Numbered from the stretch's first letter, positions 1 to 10,860 are shown. The stretch: DNA of 55,456 bases from Afipia sp. (GCA_030652315.1 JAUSAX010000074.1:1-55456); one strand, 5' to 3'. Numbers and translations: made by a program. The notes: a model not told the origin generated them from the letters alone.

Positions 1-67
1 GCATTCAGCAAAGGGGCAACCCTGTTTTGCTCCGGAATGCGTTCAATTCGAAAGAGTGAGCGATCGT

Positions 68-784
68 ATGGGTGAACCGGCTTATCGACGTGTCGTGGTC
101 AAGGTGTCCGGCGAGTATCTCGCCGGGGACCAGTCCTTCGGTATTCACCAGCCCACCATCGACCGGATCGCCGGCGACCTCATCAAGGCCCGTGAACTTG
201 GCGTTGAGATCGCTGTCGTCGTCGGCGGCGGTAACATCTTCCGCGGCGTCGAGGTCTCGTCCCGCGGTGTGTCTCGCACCACCGGCGACACGATGGGCAT
301 GCTTGCCACCATCATGAACTGTCTCGCGCTGGAATCGGCGCTTGAGCGCAAGGGTCAGTCGGCGCGCGTGCTGTCGGCTTTCGTCATGCCGCAGGTCTGC
401 GAACTGTTCACGCGCAGCGCGGCTCACCGGTATCTCGCCGAGGGTCGCATCGTCGTGCTCGCCGGCGGCACCGGCAATCCGTACTTCACCACCGACACCA
501 CGGCGGTCTTGCGCGCGGCCGAGATCGGCGCACAGGCGGTTCTCAAGGCCACCAATGTGGACGGCGTCTACAGCGCCGATCCGAAGAAGGACCCAACCGC
601 CAAGCGATTTGAACGGCTGAGCCATTCGCAGGCGGTTGAAGGTGGCTATAAGGTGATGGATGCGACGGCCTTCGCGCTTGCCCGCGAGACATCGTTGCCT
701 ATCATCGTGTTCTCCATTGCGGAGCCGGAGTCGATCAGCTCCGTGCTGAGCGGCAAGGGCAAGAGCACGATTGTCGCCGGTTGA
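68..784 (+). CDS. pyrH: UMP kinase
   Basis: Phosphorylates UMP to UDP with ATP in pyrimidine nucleotide synthesis; bacterial UMP kinases are cytosolic hexamers of the amino acid kinase fold, usually regulated by GTP and UTP. The 238-residue protein has the N-terminal [12 protein letters not shown] strand with Lys12, the glycine loop [10 protein letters not shown], the TDTTAVLRA segment and the [14 protein letters not shown] motif, and is full length. I chose the ATG at 68 because family members begin M-x-EP-x-YRR; an in-frame GTG at 56 would add four residues. It opens the pyrH-frr-uppS-cdsA-dxr-rseP-bamA cluster; rpsB and tsf, the usual upstream neighbours, would lie outside the window. Confidence 0.96.
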   Translation: MGEPAYRRVVVKVSGEYLAGDQSFGIHQPTIDRIAGDLIKARELGVEIAVVVGGGNIFRGVEVSSRGVSRTTGDTMGMLATIMNCLALESALERKGQSARVLSAFVMPQVCELFTRSAAHRYLAEGRIVVLAGGTGNPYFTTDTTAVLRAAEIGAQAVLKATNVDGVYSADPKKDPTAKRFERLSHSQAVEGGYKVMDATAFALARETSLPIIVFSIAEPESISSVLSGKGKSTIVAG

Positions 785-891
785 TGCGCTGCGATTCCGT
801 GGCGCGTAAGCCGAAAATTTGAGCCTGAACAATAAGATACGAGATGCGATCCAAAGTTGATCCGCATCAGACTTGAAGGGAGTACCATCGC

Positions 892-1455
892 ATGGCCGCC
901 GGGAATTTCGATATCAACGATCTGAAGCGCCGGATGGAAGGCGCGATCAACGCGCTCAAGCACGAACTCGGCGGACTGCGTACTGGCCGTGCTTCTGCAT
1001 CGATGGTCGAGCCTGTGCAGGTCGAAGCTTATGGCAGTCACATGCCGCTCAATCAGGTCGCGACGGTCAGCGTGCCGGAACCGCGTCTGCTCTCGGTTCA
1101 GGTCTGGGACAAGTCGATGGTGAAAGCGGTGGAGACCGCCATCGTCAACTCGAACCTCGGGCTCAGCCCGGCGACCGAAGGCCAGGTCATCCGCCTGCGA
1201 ATTCCTGAACTGAACGAAGAGCGGCGCAAGGAACTGGTGAAGGTCGCGCACAAGTACACCGAGGCTGCGCGCGTTGCCGTTCGCCACGTGCGCCGCGACG
1301 GTCTCGATGTGCTCAAGAAGCTCGAGAAGGATCACCAGATCTCCGAGGACGACGAGAAGCGCCTTTCGAACGAAGTTCAGAAGGCGACCGATGCTGCCAT
1401 CGCTGACGTCGACAAGGCGCTTGCGACCAAGGAAAAAGAAATTCTCACGGTTTAA
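892..1455 (+). CDS. frr: Ribosome recycling factor
   Basis: Acts with EF-G to split the post-termination ribosome complex. The 187-residue length is typical. The sequence shows the family's long alpha-helical arms around a small beta domain, with conserved [20 protein letters not shown] near residues 25-45 and [20 protein letters not shown] near residues 103-122. A good Shine-Dalgarno (GAAGGGAG) precedes the ATG. It lies 107 bp after pyrH and 11 bp before uppS, the usual alphaproteobacterial order. Confidence 0.97.
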   Translation: MAAGNFDINDLKRRMEGAINALKHELGGLRTGRASASMVEPVQVEAYGSHMPLNQVATVSVPEPRLLSVQVWDKSMVKAVETAIVNSNLGLSPATEGQVIRLRIPELNEERRKELVKVAHKYTEAARVAVRHVRRDGLDVLKKLEKDHQISEDDEKRLSNEVQKATDAAIADVDKALATKEKEILTV

Positions 1456-1466
1456 GAGATCGCGCG

Positions 1467-2237
1467 ATGTCGAACGGCGCCATGCCAAAGCCAGAGGAAT
1501 CGGATCGTGCCGATGCGCCGCGGCATGTTGCGATCATCATGGATGGCAACGGACGCTGGGCGGCGGCGAGGGGACTGCCCCGCGCTGAAGGCCATCGCCG
1601 CGGCGTCGATGCGCTCCGCAAGGTGGTGCGCGCGACGTACGAACTCGGAATTTCCTATCTCACGATCTTTTCGTTCAGTTCCGAGAACTGGTCGCGGCCC
1701 GCGAGCGAGATCGGCGATCTGTTCGGCCTGCTGCGCCGCTTCATCCGCAACGATCTTGCGACGCTGCACGCCGATGGCGTCCGCGTTCGGGTGATCGGTG
1801 AGCGCGGCGGACTCGAGTCCGACATCTGCGCGCTTCTGACTGAAGCCGAAGACCTGACGCGGAACAACACGCGGCTGACGCTTGTTGTCGCCTTCAACTA
1901 CGGCTCGCGGCAGGAGATCGCCAACGCCGCGCAGCGGCTGGCTCGTGAAGTCGCGGAGGGCAAGCGCGATCCGGCGACGATCACGACCGATGTGCTCGGC
2001 AGCTATCTCGACACCTCGGACATTCCCGATCCCGATCTGATCATCCGCACCAGCGGCGAGCAACGGCTGTCGAATTTCCTGATGTGGCAGGCCGCCTACA
2101 GCGAGCTGGTGTTCGTTCCGATTCACTGGCCGGATTTCGACAAGGCCGCGCTGGAAGGCGCGATTGCCGAATACGCGACCCGCGAGCGGCGTTTCGGCGG
2201 CCTGGTCGCCAAGAACGTCGCAAAGACCGGATCGTGA
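1467..2237 (+). CDS. uppS: Isoprenyl transferase (undecaprenyl diphosphate synthase)
   Basis: Cis-prenyltransferase that adds isopentenyl units to farnesyl diphosphate to make the C55 carrier used for peptidoglycan and O-antigen. The 256-residue protein has the [13 protein letters not shown] active-site motif with the catalytic Asp at residue 26, the SSENWSRP segment, and the C-terminal [15 protein letters not shown] and SELVF motifs for substrate and magnesium binding. It is complete. Its TGA stop overlaps the GTG start of cdsA (GTGA), so the two are probably translationally coupled. Confidence 0.96.
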   Translation: MSNGAMPKPEESDRADAPRHVAIIMDGNGRWAAARGLPRAEGHRRGVDALRKVVRATYELGISYLTIFSFSSENWSRPASEIGDLFGLLRRFIRNDLATLHADGVRVRVIGERGGLESDICALLTEAEDLTRNNTRLTLVVAFNYGSRQEIANAAQRLAREVAEGKRDPATITTDVLGSYLDTSDIPDPDLIIRTSGEQRLSNFLMWQAAYSELVFVPIHWPDFDKAALEGAIAEYATRERRFGGLVAKNVAKTGS

Positions 2238-3088
2238 GCGGCGTGGCCCCGGATACGCCAGCGACACCGGAGACTGCCAAAGGCTCGAGCAATCTCTTCA
2301 TGCGTGTCGTCGCGGCGCTGGTCATGGCTCCGCTGACCATTGCAATCGCGTGGATCGGCGGCTGGCCATGGGCCTGTATCGTGATCGCAGCCGCCGCGTT
2401 GCTGTACTTCGAATGGCTGATGATCGTCGGCGCATCCGGCAACCGGCTGGCCGTCGCAACGGGAATAGCAGCGCTCGCGGTTGCGGGCGTGTGTCTGATG
2501 ATGAGACGGGCGGATCTCGCACTCGGGATCGTGGCTGTGGGAATCGCGCTGGCTGCTATTATCGGACGCGGACAGCGCGGCTGGATTGCAAGCGGACTGA
2601 TTTATGCCGCCGCGGCTCTGGTGGCTGCGATTGTTGTCCGGCGCGACGCAGACTTTGGATTCGTCGCACTGATGTTCGTGCTGCTGATCGTCTGGGTGAC
2701 CGATATCGGCGGTTACTTTGCGGGACGCGGCATCGGAGGACCGAAACTCTGGCCACGCGTCAGCCCGAAGAAGACATGGGCGGGTGCGATCGGCGGACTG
2801 GTGCTTGGTCTTGTTGTTGCGGCGGGATTCGCATGGCTCGGTTTCGGCGCGCTGCTTCCGCTGCTCCTGCTCGGCGCAGTACTGTCGATTGTTTCGCAGC
2901 TCGGCGACCTGTTCGAATCCGCGATCAAGCGGCGCTTCGACGTCAAGGACTCGAGCCACATCATTCCCGGTCACGGCGGATTGCTGGATCGGCTCGACGG
3001 TTTCGTTGCGGCGATTGTTTTCGCCGCTCTCATTGGGTTTATGCGCGGCGGCCTCGATGGCGTCGGTCGCGGCTTCATGGTTTGGTGA
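2234..3088 (+). CDS. cdsA: Phosphatidate cytidylyltransferase
   Basis: Integral inner membrane enzyme that makes CDP-diacylglycerol from phosphatidate and CTP, the precursor of all phospholipids. The 284-residue product has about seven or eight hydrophobic segments and the CdsA signature near its C-terminus ([11 protein letters not shown] followed by [13 protein letters not shown]). I chose the GTG at 2234, which overlaps the uppS stop by 4 bp and gives a normal N-terminus; the frame stays open further upstream inside uppS but that part is a shadow. dxr follows after 4 bp. Confidence 0.94.
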   Translation: MSGVAPDTPATPETAKGSSNLFMRVVAALVMAPLTIAIAWIGGWPWACIVIAAAALLYFEWLMIVGASGNRLAVATGIAALAVAGVCLMMRRADLALGIVAVGIALAAIIGRGQRGWIASGLIYAAAALVAAIVVRRDADFGFVALMFVLLIVWVTDIGGYFAGRGIGGPKLWPRVSPKKTWAGAIGGLVLGLVVAAGFAWLGFGALLPLLLLGAVLSIVSQLGDLFESAIKRRFDVKDSSHIIPGHGGLLDRLDGFVAAIVFAALIGFMRGGLDGVGRGFMVW

Positions 3089-3092
3089 TCTG

Positions 3093-4316
3093 ATGAACGC
3101 TGTTCCGTTGCGTAACAACAAGGCCACGGCCACCGCGGTGCGGACCGTTACGGTGCTCGGCGCCACGGGTTCGATCGGCGACAGCACGATGGATCTGCTG
3201 CGGGCGTCGCCCGAGCGCTATCAGGTCGAGGCGCTGACGGCGAACACCAACGTCGAAGGGCTGGCGAAGCTCGCGAAGGAATTCGGTGCGCGTTTTGTTG
3301 CGGTCGCGGACGCATCGAAACTCGGCGAATTGCGTGACGCGCTGGCGGGAACGGACATTGCCAGCGGCGCGGGCGAGAGCGCCATTATTGAGGCGGCCCA
3401 GCGTCCGGCGGATTGGGTGATGGCTGCGGTCAGCGGCGCGGCCGGGTTGAAGCCCGCGCTCGCGGCAGCGGATCGCGGCGCGACCATCGCGCTGGCCAAC
3501 AAGGAATGCCTCGTTTGCGCCGGCGACTTTTTCATGGACCGTGCCGCGAAAGCGGGCGCGTGCATTCTGCCGGCGGATTCCGAACATAACGCGCTGTTTC
3601 AGGCGCTCGCCTCCGGCAACCGTGAAGAACTGGTTCGCGTGATCATCACGGCTTCCGGCGGGCCGTTCCGCACCTGGAAAGCGGCCGACATTGCGCAGGC
3701 CACATTGGCGCAGGCGCTGAAGCATCCGAACTGGAGCATGGGCCAAAAGATCCCCATCGATTCCGCATCGATGATGAACAAGGGGCTTGAGGTGATCGAG
3801 GCCTCCTACCTGTTCGCCTTGTCGCCGGATGAAATCGATGTGCTGGTGCATCCGCAATCCATCGTGCACGGCATGGTGGAGTTTTCGGACCGGTCCGTCA
3901 TGGCGCAACTCGGCACGCCCGACATGCGCACGCCGATTGCGCATTGCCTCGGCTGGCCGGATCGCATCGTGGGACGCGCGGCGACGCTGGATCTCGCAAA
4001 AATTGGCTCGCTGACGTTTGAGGCGCCTGATTACGACCGGTTCCCCGGATTGAAACTCGCCTATGACGCGCTGCGCACCGGCAACGGCGCGACCACCGTC
4101 TACAATGCGGCTAACGAAGTCGCGGTGGCGGCTTTCGTCGCCCAGAAAATCCGGTTTGGCGGCATCGCACAGCTCGTCGAGGCGACCATGAACAACTGGG
4201 TGCGGGGCGGGAACCTCGCGCCGCTGACGTCAGCCGATGACGCGATTTCCGTTGACCATGATGCGCGAAATAGTGCGGTCACCCTCTTGCCTCAAATTGC
4301 CTTAAAGGCATCCTAG
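3093..4316 (+). CDS. dxr: 1-deoxy-D-xylulose 5-phosphate reductoisomerase
   Basis: Converts DXP to 2-C-methyl-D-erythritol 4-phosphate with NADPH, the committed step of the MEP isoprenoid pathway that feeds uppS. The 407-residue protein has the NADPH-binding GATGSIG loop at residues 23-29, the ANKECLV segment, and the metal-binding [11 protein letters not shown] motif with Asp162 and Glu164. The ATG at 3093 lies 4 bp after the cdsA stop. The open frame reaches upstream into cdsA, but only this ATG gives a family-type N-terminus. Confidence 0.96.
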   Translation: MNAVPLRNNKATATAVRTVTVLGATGSIGDSTMDLLRASPERYQVEALTANTNVEGLAKLAKEFGARFVAVADASKLGELRDALAGTDIASGAGESAIIEAAQRPADWVMAAVSGAAGLKPALAAADRGATIALANKECLVCAGDFFMDRAAKAGACILPADSEHNALFQALASGNREELVRVIITASGGPFRTWKAADIAQATLAQALKHPNWSMGQKIPIDSASMMNKGLEVIEASYLFALSPDEIDVLVHPQSIVHGMVEFSDRSVMAQLGTPDMRTPIAHCLGWPDRIVGRAATLDLAKIGSLTFEAPDYDRFPGLKLAYDALRTGNGATTVYNAANEVAVAAFVAQKIRFGGIAQLVEATMNNWVRGGNLAPLTSADDAISVDHDARNSAVTLLPQIALKAS

Positions 4317-4362
4317 ATCGTTGGGGACCGGGCCGGACGGCTCGCTGGTGAGGGATTGGCTT

Positions 4363-5511
4363 GTGGATTTTTTCCTGAATAGTTTCAATACGTTGAGTCA
4401 TGGGCTCATCGGCTACATCATCCCCTTCCTGTTTGTCCTGACCATCGTCGTCTTCTTCCATGAGCTTGGCCATTTCCTCGTCGCCCGCTGGGCCGGGGTG
4501 AAGGTCTTAACGTTCTCGCTCGGGTTCGGTCCGGAACTGTTCGGTTTCAACGACCGTCACGGCACCCGCTGGAAGGTCTCGGCGATTCCGCTCGGCGGCT
4601 ACGTCAAGTTTTTCGGCGACGAATCCGAAGCCAGCACGCCATCCGCCGACGCGCTCCAGGGCATGACGGCCGATGAACGCAAGGTCAGTTTCCATCACAA
4701 GGGCGTTGGCGCGCGCGCCGCTATCGTGGCGGCGGGTCCGATCGCGAACTTCCTGCTCGCGATTGTGATTTTCGCGGCGCTCTTCACGTTCTTCGGCAAG
4801 CCGAGCCAGACTGCGCGCGTCGATTCCATTCAGGAAAACAGCGCCGCTTCGGCCGCAGGCTTCAAGCCCGGCGACATCGTGACGGGGATCAACGGCGACG
4901 CGATCGAAAGCTTCACCGAGATGCAGCGCATCGTCAGCACCAAGGCGGGCACGCCGCTGGTGTTCACCGTCAAGCGCGGCGACGAGACCGTAAAGCTGAA
5001 CGGGACGCCCCAGCTTAAGGAAATCAAGGATTCGTTCGGGAACGTCCACCGGGTCGGCATCCTGGGAATCACCCGTGCCACGGGCCCCGGCGACACGGTC
5101 ACCAAACCAGTGAACCCGGCGACCGCTGTCTGGCTGGGCGTCAAGGAGACCTGGTTCGTCGTTGACCGCACCGTTTCGTATATCGGCGGGATTTTCACCG
5201 GCCGGGAGAATGCGGATCAGGTCGGCGGACCGATCCGGATCGCCCAGATCTCCGGCCAGGTGGCCACGATCGGCCTCTCGGCGCTGATTCACCTTGCCGC
5301 GGTCCTTTCGGTTTCAATCGGCCTGCTGAACCTGTTTCCGGTGCCGCTTCTGGATGGCGGACACCTTTTGTTCTATGCGGTGGAAGCCATTCGCGGGAAG
5401 CCGCTGTCGGAGCGGTCGCAGGAGCTTGGTTTCCGCGTCGGACTGGCGCTGGTGCTGATGTTGATGTTGTTCGCGACTTACAACGATATCCTGCATTTGG
5501 CCGCGTCCTGA
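4363..5511 (+). CDS. rseP: Site-2 zinc metalloprotease RseP
   Basis: Intramembrane protease of the RseP/MMPL family that releases anti-sigma factors and clears signal peptide remnants in the inner membrane. The 382-residue protein has the zinc motif HELGH at residues 33-37 in its first membrane helix, a periplasmic PDZ domain near residues 135-220 (SAASAAGFKPGDIV), and the second active-site segment NLFPVPLLDGGH in the C-terminal helices. I prefer the GTG at 4363 because AGGG lies 8 bp upstream and homologues start M-x-DFF; GTG 4348 and TTG 4321 are alternatives. Confidence 0.93.
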   Translation: MDFFLNSFNTLSHGLIGYIIPFLFVLTIVVFFHELGHFLVARWAGVKVLTFSLGFGPELFGFNDRHGTRWKVSAIPLGGYVKFFGDESEASTPSADALQGMTADERKVSFHHKGVGARAAIVAAGPIANFLLAIVIFAALFTFFGKPSQTARVDSIQENSAASAAGFKPGDIVTGINGDAIESFTEMQRIVSTKAGTPLVFTVKRGDETVKLNGTPQLKEIKDSFGNVHRVGILGITRATGPGDTVTKPVNPATAVWLGVKETWFVVDRTVSYIGGIFTGRENADQVGGPIRIAQISGQVATIGLSALIHLAAVLSVSIGLLNLFPVPLLDGGHLLFYAVEAIRGKPLSERSQELGFRVGLALVLMLMLFATYNDILHLAAS

Positions 5512-5524
5512 TTGCGGCTTTTTT
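5500..5524 (+). terminator. Weak candidate terminator overlapping the rseP stop
   Basis: GCCGC (5500-5504) pairs with GCGGC (5514-5518) across a 9-base loop that holds the rseP stop codon, followed by six T residues. The stem is only 5 bp, so it may end only part of the transcripts before bamA. Confidence 0.35.
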
Positions 5525-5683
5525 ACAGGCGTGGCCGATCAGCAACGTCTTGTTGGGAAATTGGAATTGCCCTGCGAAAGGGCGTTTGCCCCTTAGGCAA
5601 AATTGGCTACAAGCAGTGCAATATTTGGGGAATCTCCCGGCCCGGAAACGGACCGGCTTTGGAATGACAAGGGCGCCTGGCGC

Positions 5684-8194
5684 ATGATGGTTGGATTGCG
5701 AGTGTTAAGGGGTGGTTTGGCCGCCGCCCTGATCATGGTTGCTGTGCCGGTTGTCGCAGTGGCGACCGCTTCGCTCGTGTCGTCGCAGGCCGTCGCGCAG
5801 ACCGCGGCTTCCATTGGTGTGGAAGGCAACCGCCGGATCGAAGCCGATACCATCCGTTCCTACTTCAAGCCCGGCCCCGGCGGCCGCCTCGACAGCGCCC
5901 GCATCGACGACGGCCTGAAGGCCCTGATCGTGACCGGCCTGTTCCAGGACGTGAAGATCAATCAGGCGGGCGGCCGGCTGGTCGTTGTGGTCGTCGAGAA
6001 CCCGGTCATTGGCCGCGTGGTTTTCGAAGGCAACAAGAAGGTCAAGGACGAGCAGCTCAACGCTGAAGTTCAGTCCAAGGCGCGTGGGACCCTGTCGCGG
6101 GCGATGGTTCAGTCCGACACCGCGCGCATTACCGAAATTTATCGCCGCAACGGCCGTTACGATGTGAAGGTCGAGCCCAAGATCATCGAGCAGCCGAACA
6201 ATCGCGTCGATCTGGTCTTCGAAGTCACCGAAGGCGCCAAGACCGGCGTGAAGTCGATCGATTTCGTCGGCAACAAGGCCTATTCCGCCTATCGCCTGCG
6301 GGACGTGATCAAGACGCGTGAAAGCAATTTCCTCAGCTTCCTCGGTTCCGGCGACGTTTACGATCCGGATCGCATCGAAGCCGACCGCGATATCCTGCGC
6401 AGGTACTACCTCAAGAACGGTTACGCCGACGTCCAGATCGTCGCGGCGCTGACCGAGTATGATCCTGAGCGCAAGGGATTCCTCGTGACCTTCAAGATCG
6501 AGGAAGGTCAGCAGTACCGTGTCGGTTCTGTCGATTTCCAGTCCAGCATTGCCTCATTCGACGGAAACTCGCTCCGCAGCCTGTCGCGCGTCAGTGTGGG
6601 CTCGGTCTACAACGCCGAAGCCGTCGAAAAGTCGGTCGAGGAAATGTCGGTCGAGGCATCGCGTCGCGGTTATGCGTTCGCAACCGTGAAGCCGCGTGGC
6701 GACCGCAATTTTGAAGCGCACACCGTCTCGATCGTGTTTGCGATCGAAGAAGGCCCGCGCACTTACATCGAGCGAATCAATGTTCGCGGAAATACGCGAA
6801 CCCGCGACTATGTCATTCGCCGCGAGTTCGATATCTCCGAAGGCGACGCCTACAACCGTGCGCTGGTCGATCGCGCCGAGCGCCGCCTGAAGAACCTCGA
6901 CTACTTCAAGACCGTGAAGATCATCCCTGAGCCAGGCTCGTCAACGGATCGCGTCGTTCTGAACGTGGATCTCGAAGAGAAGTCGACCGGCGACTTCTCG
7001 GTGTCCGGCGGCTACTCGACTGCGGACGGCTTCCTCGGCGAAGTCAGCATTTCGGAACGCAACCTGCTGGGTCGTGGCCTGTATGCGAAGGCTTCAGTAC
7101 AGTATGGCCAGCGCACGCAGGGCTATCAGCTGTCGTTCGTCGAACCTTATCTGCTCGGCTACCGCGTCGCGCTGGGCCTCGACTTCTATCAGCGCAAGCA
7201 GCTTGCATCGAACTACGTGTCCTACGATTCGAAATCGATCGGCTTCAGCCCGCGCCTCGGCTTCCAGCTGCGTGAAGACCTGAACCTGCAGCTGCGCTAT
7301 TCGATCTCGCAGCAGGAAATCACGCTGCCGGCTTATTTGACGAACTGTAATAACTTCGCTGGCCCGGGGTACTATCCGACGCCGGCCTATCTCCAGGCTC
7401 TTACTGCGGCCGGTACGCCCGACCCAACTTTCAGCGCGACCAACAACTGCTTTATGGACGGCGAAGCTTCGGTTGCTGTGAAGCAGGGACTTTCCAAGGG
7501 AGCGGTCACGACTTCGGCGCTGGGCTACACGCTCGCGTACAACACGCTCGACAACAACAAGGATCCAACCACCGGTATCCTTGCAACCTTGAACCAGGAT
7601 TTCGCCGGCGTTGGCGGCGACGTCAGCTACCTGAAGACGGTTGGCGACGTGAAACTGTATACGCCGGTCGTGGCGGACGTCGTCGGCGTGCTGCGTCTTC
7701 AGGGCGGTGTCCTGACTGACACGGGCAAGGGCATCCGCATGCTGGATCATTTCCAGATGGGTCCGAACCTCGTTCGCGGCTTCGCTCCGGTCGGTATCGG
7801 TCCGCGCGACATCACTGTCGGCACCTATCAGGATGCTTTGGGCGGCACGAAGTACTGGGGCGCCTCGGCTGAATTGCAGATGCCGTTCTGGTTCCTGCCA
7901 AAGGAGATCGGCCTGAAGGGCGCGGTCTATGCCGATGCCGGCTCGCTGTTCGACTACCAGGGGGCGACTTCAATTGTTCAGGGCGGGTCATGTGGCGGCT
8001 CGGCTCTGCAGAACGCCCAAAATCAGTGTCTGACGATCGGCGGCGACGACGGATTGGTCCGGTCATCGGTCGGTGTCGGCTTGATCTGGCAGTCGCCATT
8101 CGGACCGCTGCGCTTCGATTATGCGATCCCGTTGACCAAGGGTAAGTACGACCGGACCCAAGAATTCCGGTTCGGCGGCGGCACGTCATTCTGA
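5684..8194 (+). CDS. bamA: Outer membrane protein assembly factor BamA
   Basis: Central Omp85-family component of the BAM complex, which folds beta-barrel proteins into the outer membrane. The 836-residue protein has a signal peptide ending near VSSQAVAQ, five POTRA domains up to about residue 430, and a 16-strand barrel that ends in phenylalanine (FGGGTSF), as expected for a BAM substrate. VRGFAPVGIGPRD carries the Omp85 VRGF motif of loop 6. I chose the ATG at 5684 (MMVGLRVLRGG) because it begins the signal peptide; an upstream TTG at 5603 would add 27 residues of non-signal sequence. It follows rseP as in most proteobacteria. Confidence 0.96.
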   Translation: MMVGLRVLRGGLAAALIMVAVPVVAVATASLVSSQAVAQTAASIGVEGNRRIEADTIRSYFKPGPGGRLDSARIDDGLKALIVTGLFQDVKINQAGGRLVVVVVENPVIGRVVFEGNKKVKDEQLNAEVQSKARGTLSRAMVQSDTARITEIYRRNGRYDVKVEPKIIEQPNNRVDLVFEVTEGAKTGVKSIDFVGNKAYSAYRLRDVIKTRESNFLSFLGSGDVYDPDRIEADRDILRRYYLKNGYADVQIVAALTEYDPERKGFLVTFKIEEGQQYRVGSVDFQSSIASFDGNSLRSLSRVSVGSVYNAEAVEKSVEEMSVEASRRGYAFATVKPRGDRNFEAHTVSIVFAIEEGPRTYIERINVRGNTRTRDYVIRREFDISEGDAYNRALVDRAERRLKNLDYFKTVKIIPEPGSSTDRVVLNVDLEEKSTGDFSVSGGYSTADGFLGEVSISERNLLGRGLYAKASVQYGQRTQGYQLSFVEPYLLGYRVALGLDFYQRKQLASNYVSYDSKSIGFSPRLGFQLREDLNLQLRYSISQQEITLPAYLTNCNNFAGPGYYPTPAYLQALTAAGTPDPTFSATNNCFMDGEASVAVKQGLSKGAVTTSALGYTLAYNTLDNNKDPTTGILATLNQDFAGVGGDVSYLKTVGDVKLYTPVVADVVGVLRLQGGVLTDTGKGIRMLDHFQMGPNLVRGFAPVGIGPRDITVGTYQDALGGTKYWGASAELQMPFWFLPKEIGLKGAVYADAGSLFDYQGATSIVQGGSCGGSALQNAQNQCLTIGGDDGLVRSSVGVGLIWQSPFGPLRFDYAIPLTKGKYDRTQEFRFGGGTSF

Positions 8195-8220
8195 GCTCAA
8201 GCCGGGCTCGCGCTTAACAC

Positions 8221-8252
8221 AGCGGGTTCCAGCCGTTCGGTTGGAACCCGCT
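8221..8252 (+). terminator. Hairpin between bamA and lpxD, probable terminator
   Basis: AGCGGGTTCCA (8221-8231) and TGGAACCCGCT (8242-8252) form a perfect 11-bp stem with a 10-base loop, 26 bp after the bamA stop. The tract after it is only moderately T-rich (AAGTATTTTGTT). It probably ends or attenuates transcription from bamA; skp, found here in enterobacteria, is absent. Confidence 0.65.
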
Positions 8253-8337
8253 CAAGTATTTTGTTGCAGGCATTTTCCTTCTGCGGTCCGGAGTTCGCGT
8301 CGCGGGAAAGTGCATTTTCCTGACCGCGGCGGGTGGA

Positions 8338-9423
8338 ATGACGCAGGGGACATTCTTTAAACGTCCTTCACCGGTGACGCTGGCAGACCTTGCTGCGTTG
8401 ACCGGTGCGCAACTCGCCGACCCATCGTGCGCCGGCAAGGTCATCGCGGGAGCGGCATCGCTGGACCGGGCAGGGCCCGCTCATCTGACATTCTGCGAAA
8501 GCAAGAAGTACGCGGCTCAGCTGGAACAGACGCATGCAGGTGCGTGTCTGGTGAACGAGCGTATGGAGGGCAGCGTGCCCTCACATGTCGCCGTGCTGCG
8601 CGTGGCGGAGCCGTACCGTGCCTTTGTCGCGGTGATGCGGTCGCTTTATCCCGATACCCTGCGTCCTGCCTCGTGGTTCGACAACAGTGGTGTCGCGGCC
8701 GGTGCGGTGGTGCATCCGTCCGCGTACCTCGAGGACGACGTCGTGGTCGATCCGCTCGCGGTCATCGGACCGGATGTCGAAATCGGTTCCGGAACCGTGA
8801 TCGGGTCGGGAGCCGTAATCGGGGCGGGTGTTCGGATCGGCCGGGATTGCAATATCGGGGCGAATGCGTCGATCCTGTGCGCCTTCATCGGCAACGAGGT
8901 CATCATCCATCCCGGCTGCCGTATCGGTCAGGACGGGTTTGGCTACCTGATGGGGGCGAGGGGGCATCAGAAGGTGCCGCAGGCCGGGCGGGTCATCATT
9001 CAGAACGGGGTCGAGATCGGCGCCGGGACCACGGTGGACCGGGGTGCCCTGAACGACACCGTGATCGGCGAGGGCAGCAAGATCGACAACCTGGTCCAGA
9101 TCGGCCACAACGTGACCATCGGGCGAAACTGCATCGTCGTCAGCCAGAGCGGAATCGCGGGCAGTTCGACGCTCGGTGACGGGGTCATCCTCGGGGCGCG
9201 GATCGGCGTGAGCGATCATGCCACCATCGGCGACGGGGCGCAGATCGCGGCACGAAGCAGCGTCGTCGGCGAAGTGCCGCCCGGCGCGCGCTGGGGGGGC
9301 TCGCCGGCCAAGCCGATCAAGCAGTTCTTTCGCGAGCTGTTTGAGGTGGAGCGCCTCGGCCGGGAAGGCAGTGCGAAATTGAAATCGAAGCCGTCCGGTT
9401 CGGGCGACGAGGAACAGACATAA
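8338..9423 (+). CDS. lpxD: UDP-3-O-(3-hydroxyacyl)glucosamine N-acyltransferase
   Basis: Third step of lipid A synthesis: adds the N-linked hydroxyacyl chain from acyl-ACP. The 361-residue protein has an N-terminal uridine-binding domain ([11 protein letters not shown] to about residue 100) and a long left-handed beta-helix of hexapeptide repeats (for example [15 protein letters not shown]), then a C-terminal helix. The segment [12 protein letters not shown] holds the His expected to be the general base. The stop overlaps the fabZ start by one base (TAATG), so coupling is likely. Confidence 0.96.
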   Translation: MTQGTFFKRPSPVTLADLAALTGAQLADPSCAGKVIAGAASLDRAGPAHLTFCESKKYAAQLEQTHAGACLVNERMEGSVPSHVAVLRVAEPYRAFVAVMRSLYPDTLRPASWFDNSGVAAGAVVHPSAYLEDDVVVDPLAVIGPDVEIGSGTVIGSGAVIGAGVRIGRDCNIGANASILCAFIGNEVIIHPGCRIGQDGFGYLMGARGHQKVPQAGRVIIQNGVEIGAGTTVDRGALNDTVIGEGSKIDNLVQIGHNVTIGRNCIVVSQSGIAGSSTLGDGVILGARIGVSDHATIGDGAQIAARSSVVGEVPPGARWGGSPAKPIKQFFRELFEVERLGREGSAKLKSKPSGSGDEEQT

Positions 9424-9881
9424 TGGACGAGAAGGCGCCAATCACCATCGAGGCCGTGGACATCGGGCAGATCCTGAAAACTCTGCCGCATCGCTATCCC
9501 ATGCTGCTGATCGACAGGGTGATCGATATCCGCAAGGATTTCAGCGGGATCGGGATCAAGAACGTATCGGCCAACGAACCGCAGTTCCTCGGGCATTTCC
9601 CCGGCCGCCCGATCTATCCCGGCGTCCTGATGATCGAGGGCATGGCGCAGACCGCCGGCGTGATCGGCATGCTGTCGACCGAGACCGATCGTCCGACGGC
9701 GGTGTATTTTCTGACCATCGACAAATGCAAGTTTCGCAAGCCGACCGGGCCGGGCGATATCATCCATTATCACATGCGGCTGGTCACGCGGCGGCGGGAC
9801 ATGTGGTGGTTTCACGGCGACGCCAAGGTTAACGGCGAAGTGGTCGCGGAAGCCGATGTCGGCGCGATGCTGGCCGACTGA
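9423..9881 (+). CDS. fabZ: 3-hydroxyacyl-ACP dehydratase FabZ
   Basis: Hot-dog-fold dehydratase of type II fatty acid synthesis; converts 3-hydroxyacyl-ACP to trans-2-enoyl-ACP and competes with the Lpx acyltransferases for the same substrate. The 152-residue protein has the catalytic His58 in [13 protein letters not shown] and Glu72 in MIEGMAQ. It overlaps lpxD by one base and sits 148 bp before lpxA, the common lpxD-fabZ-lpxA arrangement. Confidence 0.97.
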   Translation: MDEKAPITIEAVDIGQILKTLPHRYPMLLIDRVIDIRKDFSGIGIKNVSANEPQFLGHFPGRPIYPGVLMIEGMAQTAGVIGMLSTETDRPTAVYFLTIDKCKFRKPTGPGDIIHYHMRLVTRRRDMWWFHGDAKVNGEVVAEADVGAMLAD

Positions 9882-10029
9882 CCTGTCCTGTCATCATGCG
9901 TAACAATTGATGACCATGCCCGTGCCGTCTTTCATTCCAGATGACGGGCGGGCTTGCACTATAACGATGTCATATCGTCTGCACGGTTAGTTTTCGGCTG
10001 AGCGAAAGGCATGCAGGCAAGAGGGGCTG

Positions 10030-10860
10030 ATGAGCAAGATCGATCCAACGGCGCGAATTGAGGACGGAGCCATCATCGGCGATGGAGCCTCGATCGGGCC
10101 TTATTGCATCGTCGGGCCGAACGTGACGATCGGTGCGAACTGCACACTGCACGCCCATGTCAACATCGCCGGCCAAACCACGCTCGGCGCAGGTTGCTCG
10201 GTTTATCCATTCGCCTCGCTCGGCACGCCGCCGCAGTCCTCCGGCCATCGCGGAGAGCCGACGAGGCTGGAGATCGGCGACAACTGTACCATCCGCGAGT
10301 CGGTCACAATGAACGCCGGTACGGTCGGCGGAGGCGGCGTGACCCGCGTCGGTTCGCGCGGGTTTTTCATGGCCTACAGTCACATCGCGCACGATTGTCA
10401 GATCGGTAACGATGTCATTCTTGCGAATAGTGTGCAGCTTGGCGGCCATTGCGAAGTCGGCGACCACGCTTTTTTTGGCGGTCTGTCGGCGGTCCATCAA
10501 TTCGTCAGGATCGGCGCTCAGGCCATGATCGGCGGTGTGTCGGGTCTGCGCGGCGACGTGATTCCATATGGCCTTGTCAGCGGCCAATTCGCGCATCTCG
10601 AAGGGTTGAACGTCGTCGGAATGCGGCGGCGAAAGTTCACGCACAAGCGTCTCCAGCTTGTGCGTGAATTCTATCAGCAGTTGTTTCACGGCGGTGGAGT
10701 CTTCTCCGACCGGCTTGCGGCTGTGCGCTCCATGGCCGACAGCGATCCTGCCATTGCGGAAATCCTGAAATTTATCGATGACGGCAACAAGCGCCCGCTC
10801 TGCATGGCGCACAATAACCCCAACAAATCGACCGAGCGCGCGCACCTCGAATCCCGATGA
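10030..10860 (+). CDS. lpxA: UDP-N-acetylglucosamine O-acyltransferase
   Basis: First step of lipid A synthesis: moves a 3-hydroxyacyl chain from ACP to the 3-OH of UDP-GlcNAc. The 276-residue protein is a left-handed beta-helix of hexapeptide repeats followed by an alpha-helical C-terminal domain. SHIAHDC holds His118 and His121; His121 matches the catalytic His125 of the E. coli enzyme. The ATG has GAGGGG upstream. The end overlaps lpxI by 4 bp (ATGA). Confidence 0.96.
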   Translation: MSKIDPTARIEDGAIIGDGASIGPYCIVGPNVTIGANCTLHAHVNIAGQTTLGAGCSVYPFASLGTPPQSSGHRGEPTRLEIGDNCTIRESVTMNAGTVGGGGVTRVGSRGFFMAYSHIAHDCQIGNDVILANSVQLGGHCEVGDHAFFGGLSAVHQFVRIGAQAMIGGVSGLRGDVIPYGLVSGQFAHLEGLNVVGMRRRKFTHKRLQLVREFYQQLFHGGGVFSDRLAAVRSMADSDPAIAEILKFIDDGNKRPLCMAHNNPNKSTERAHLESR

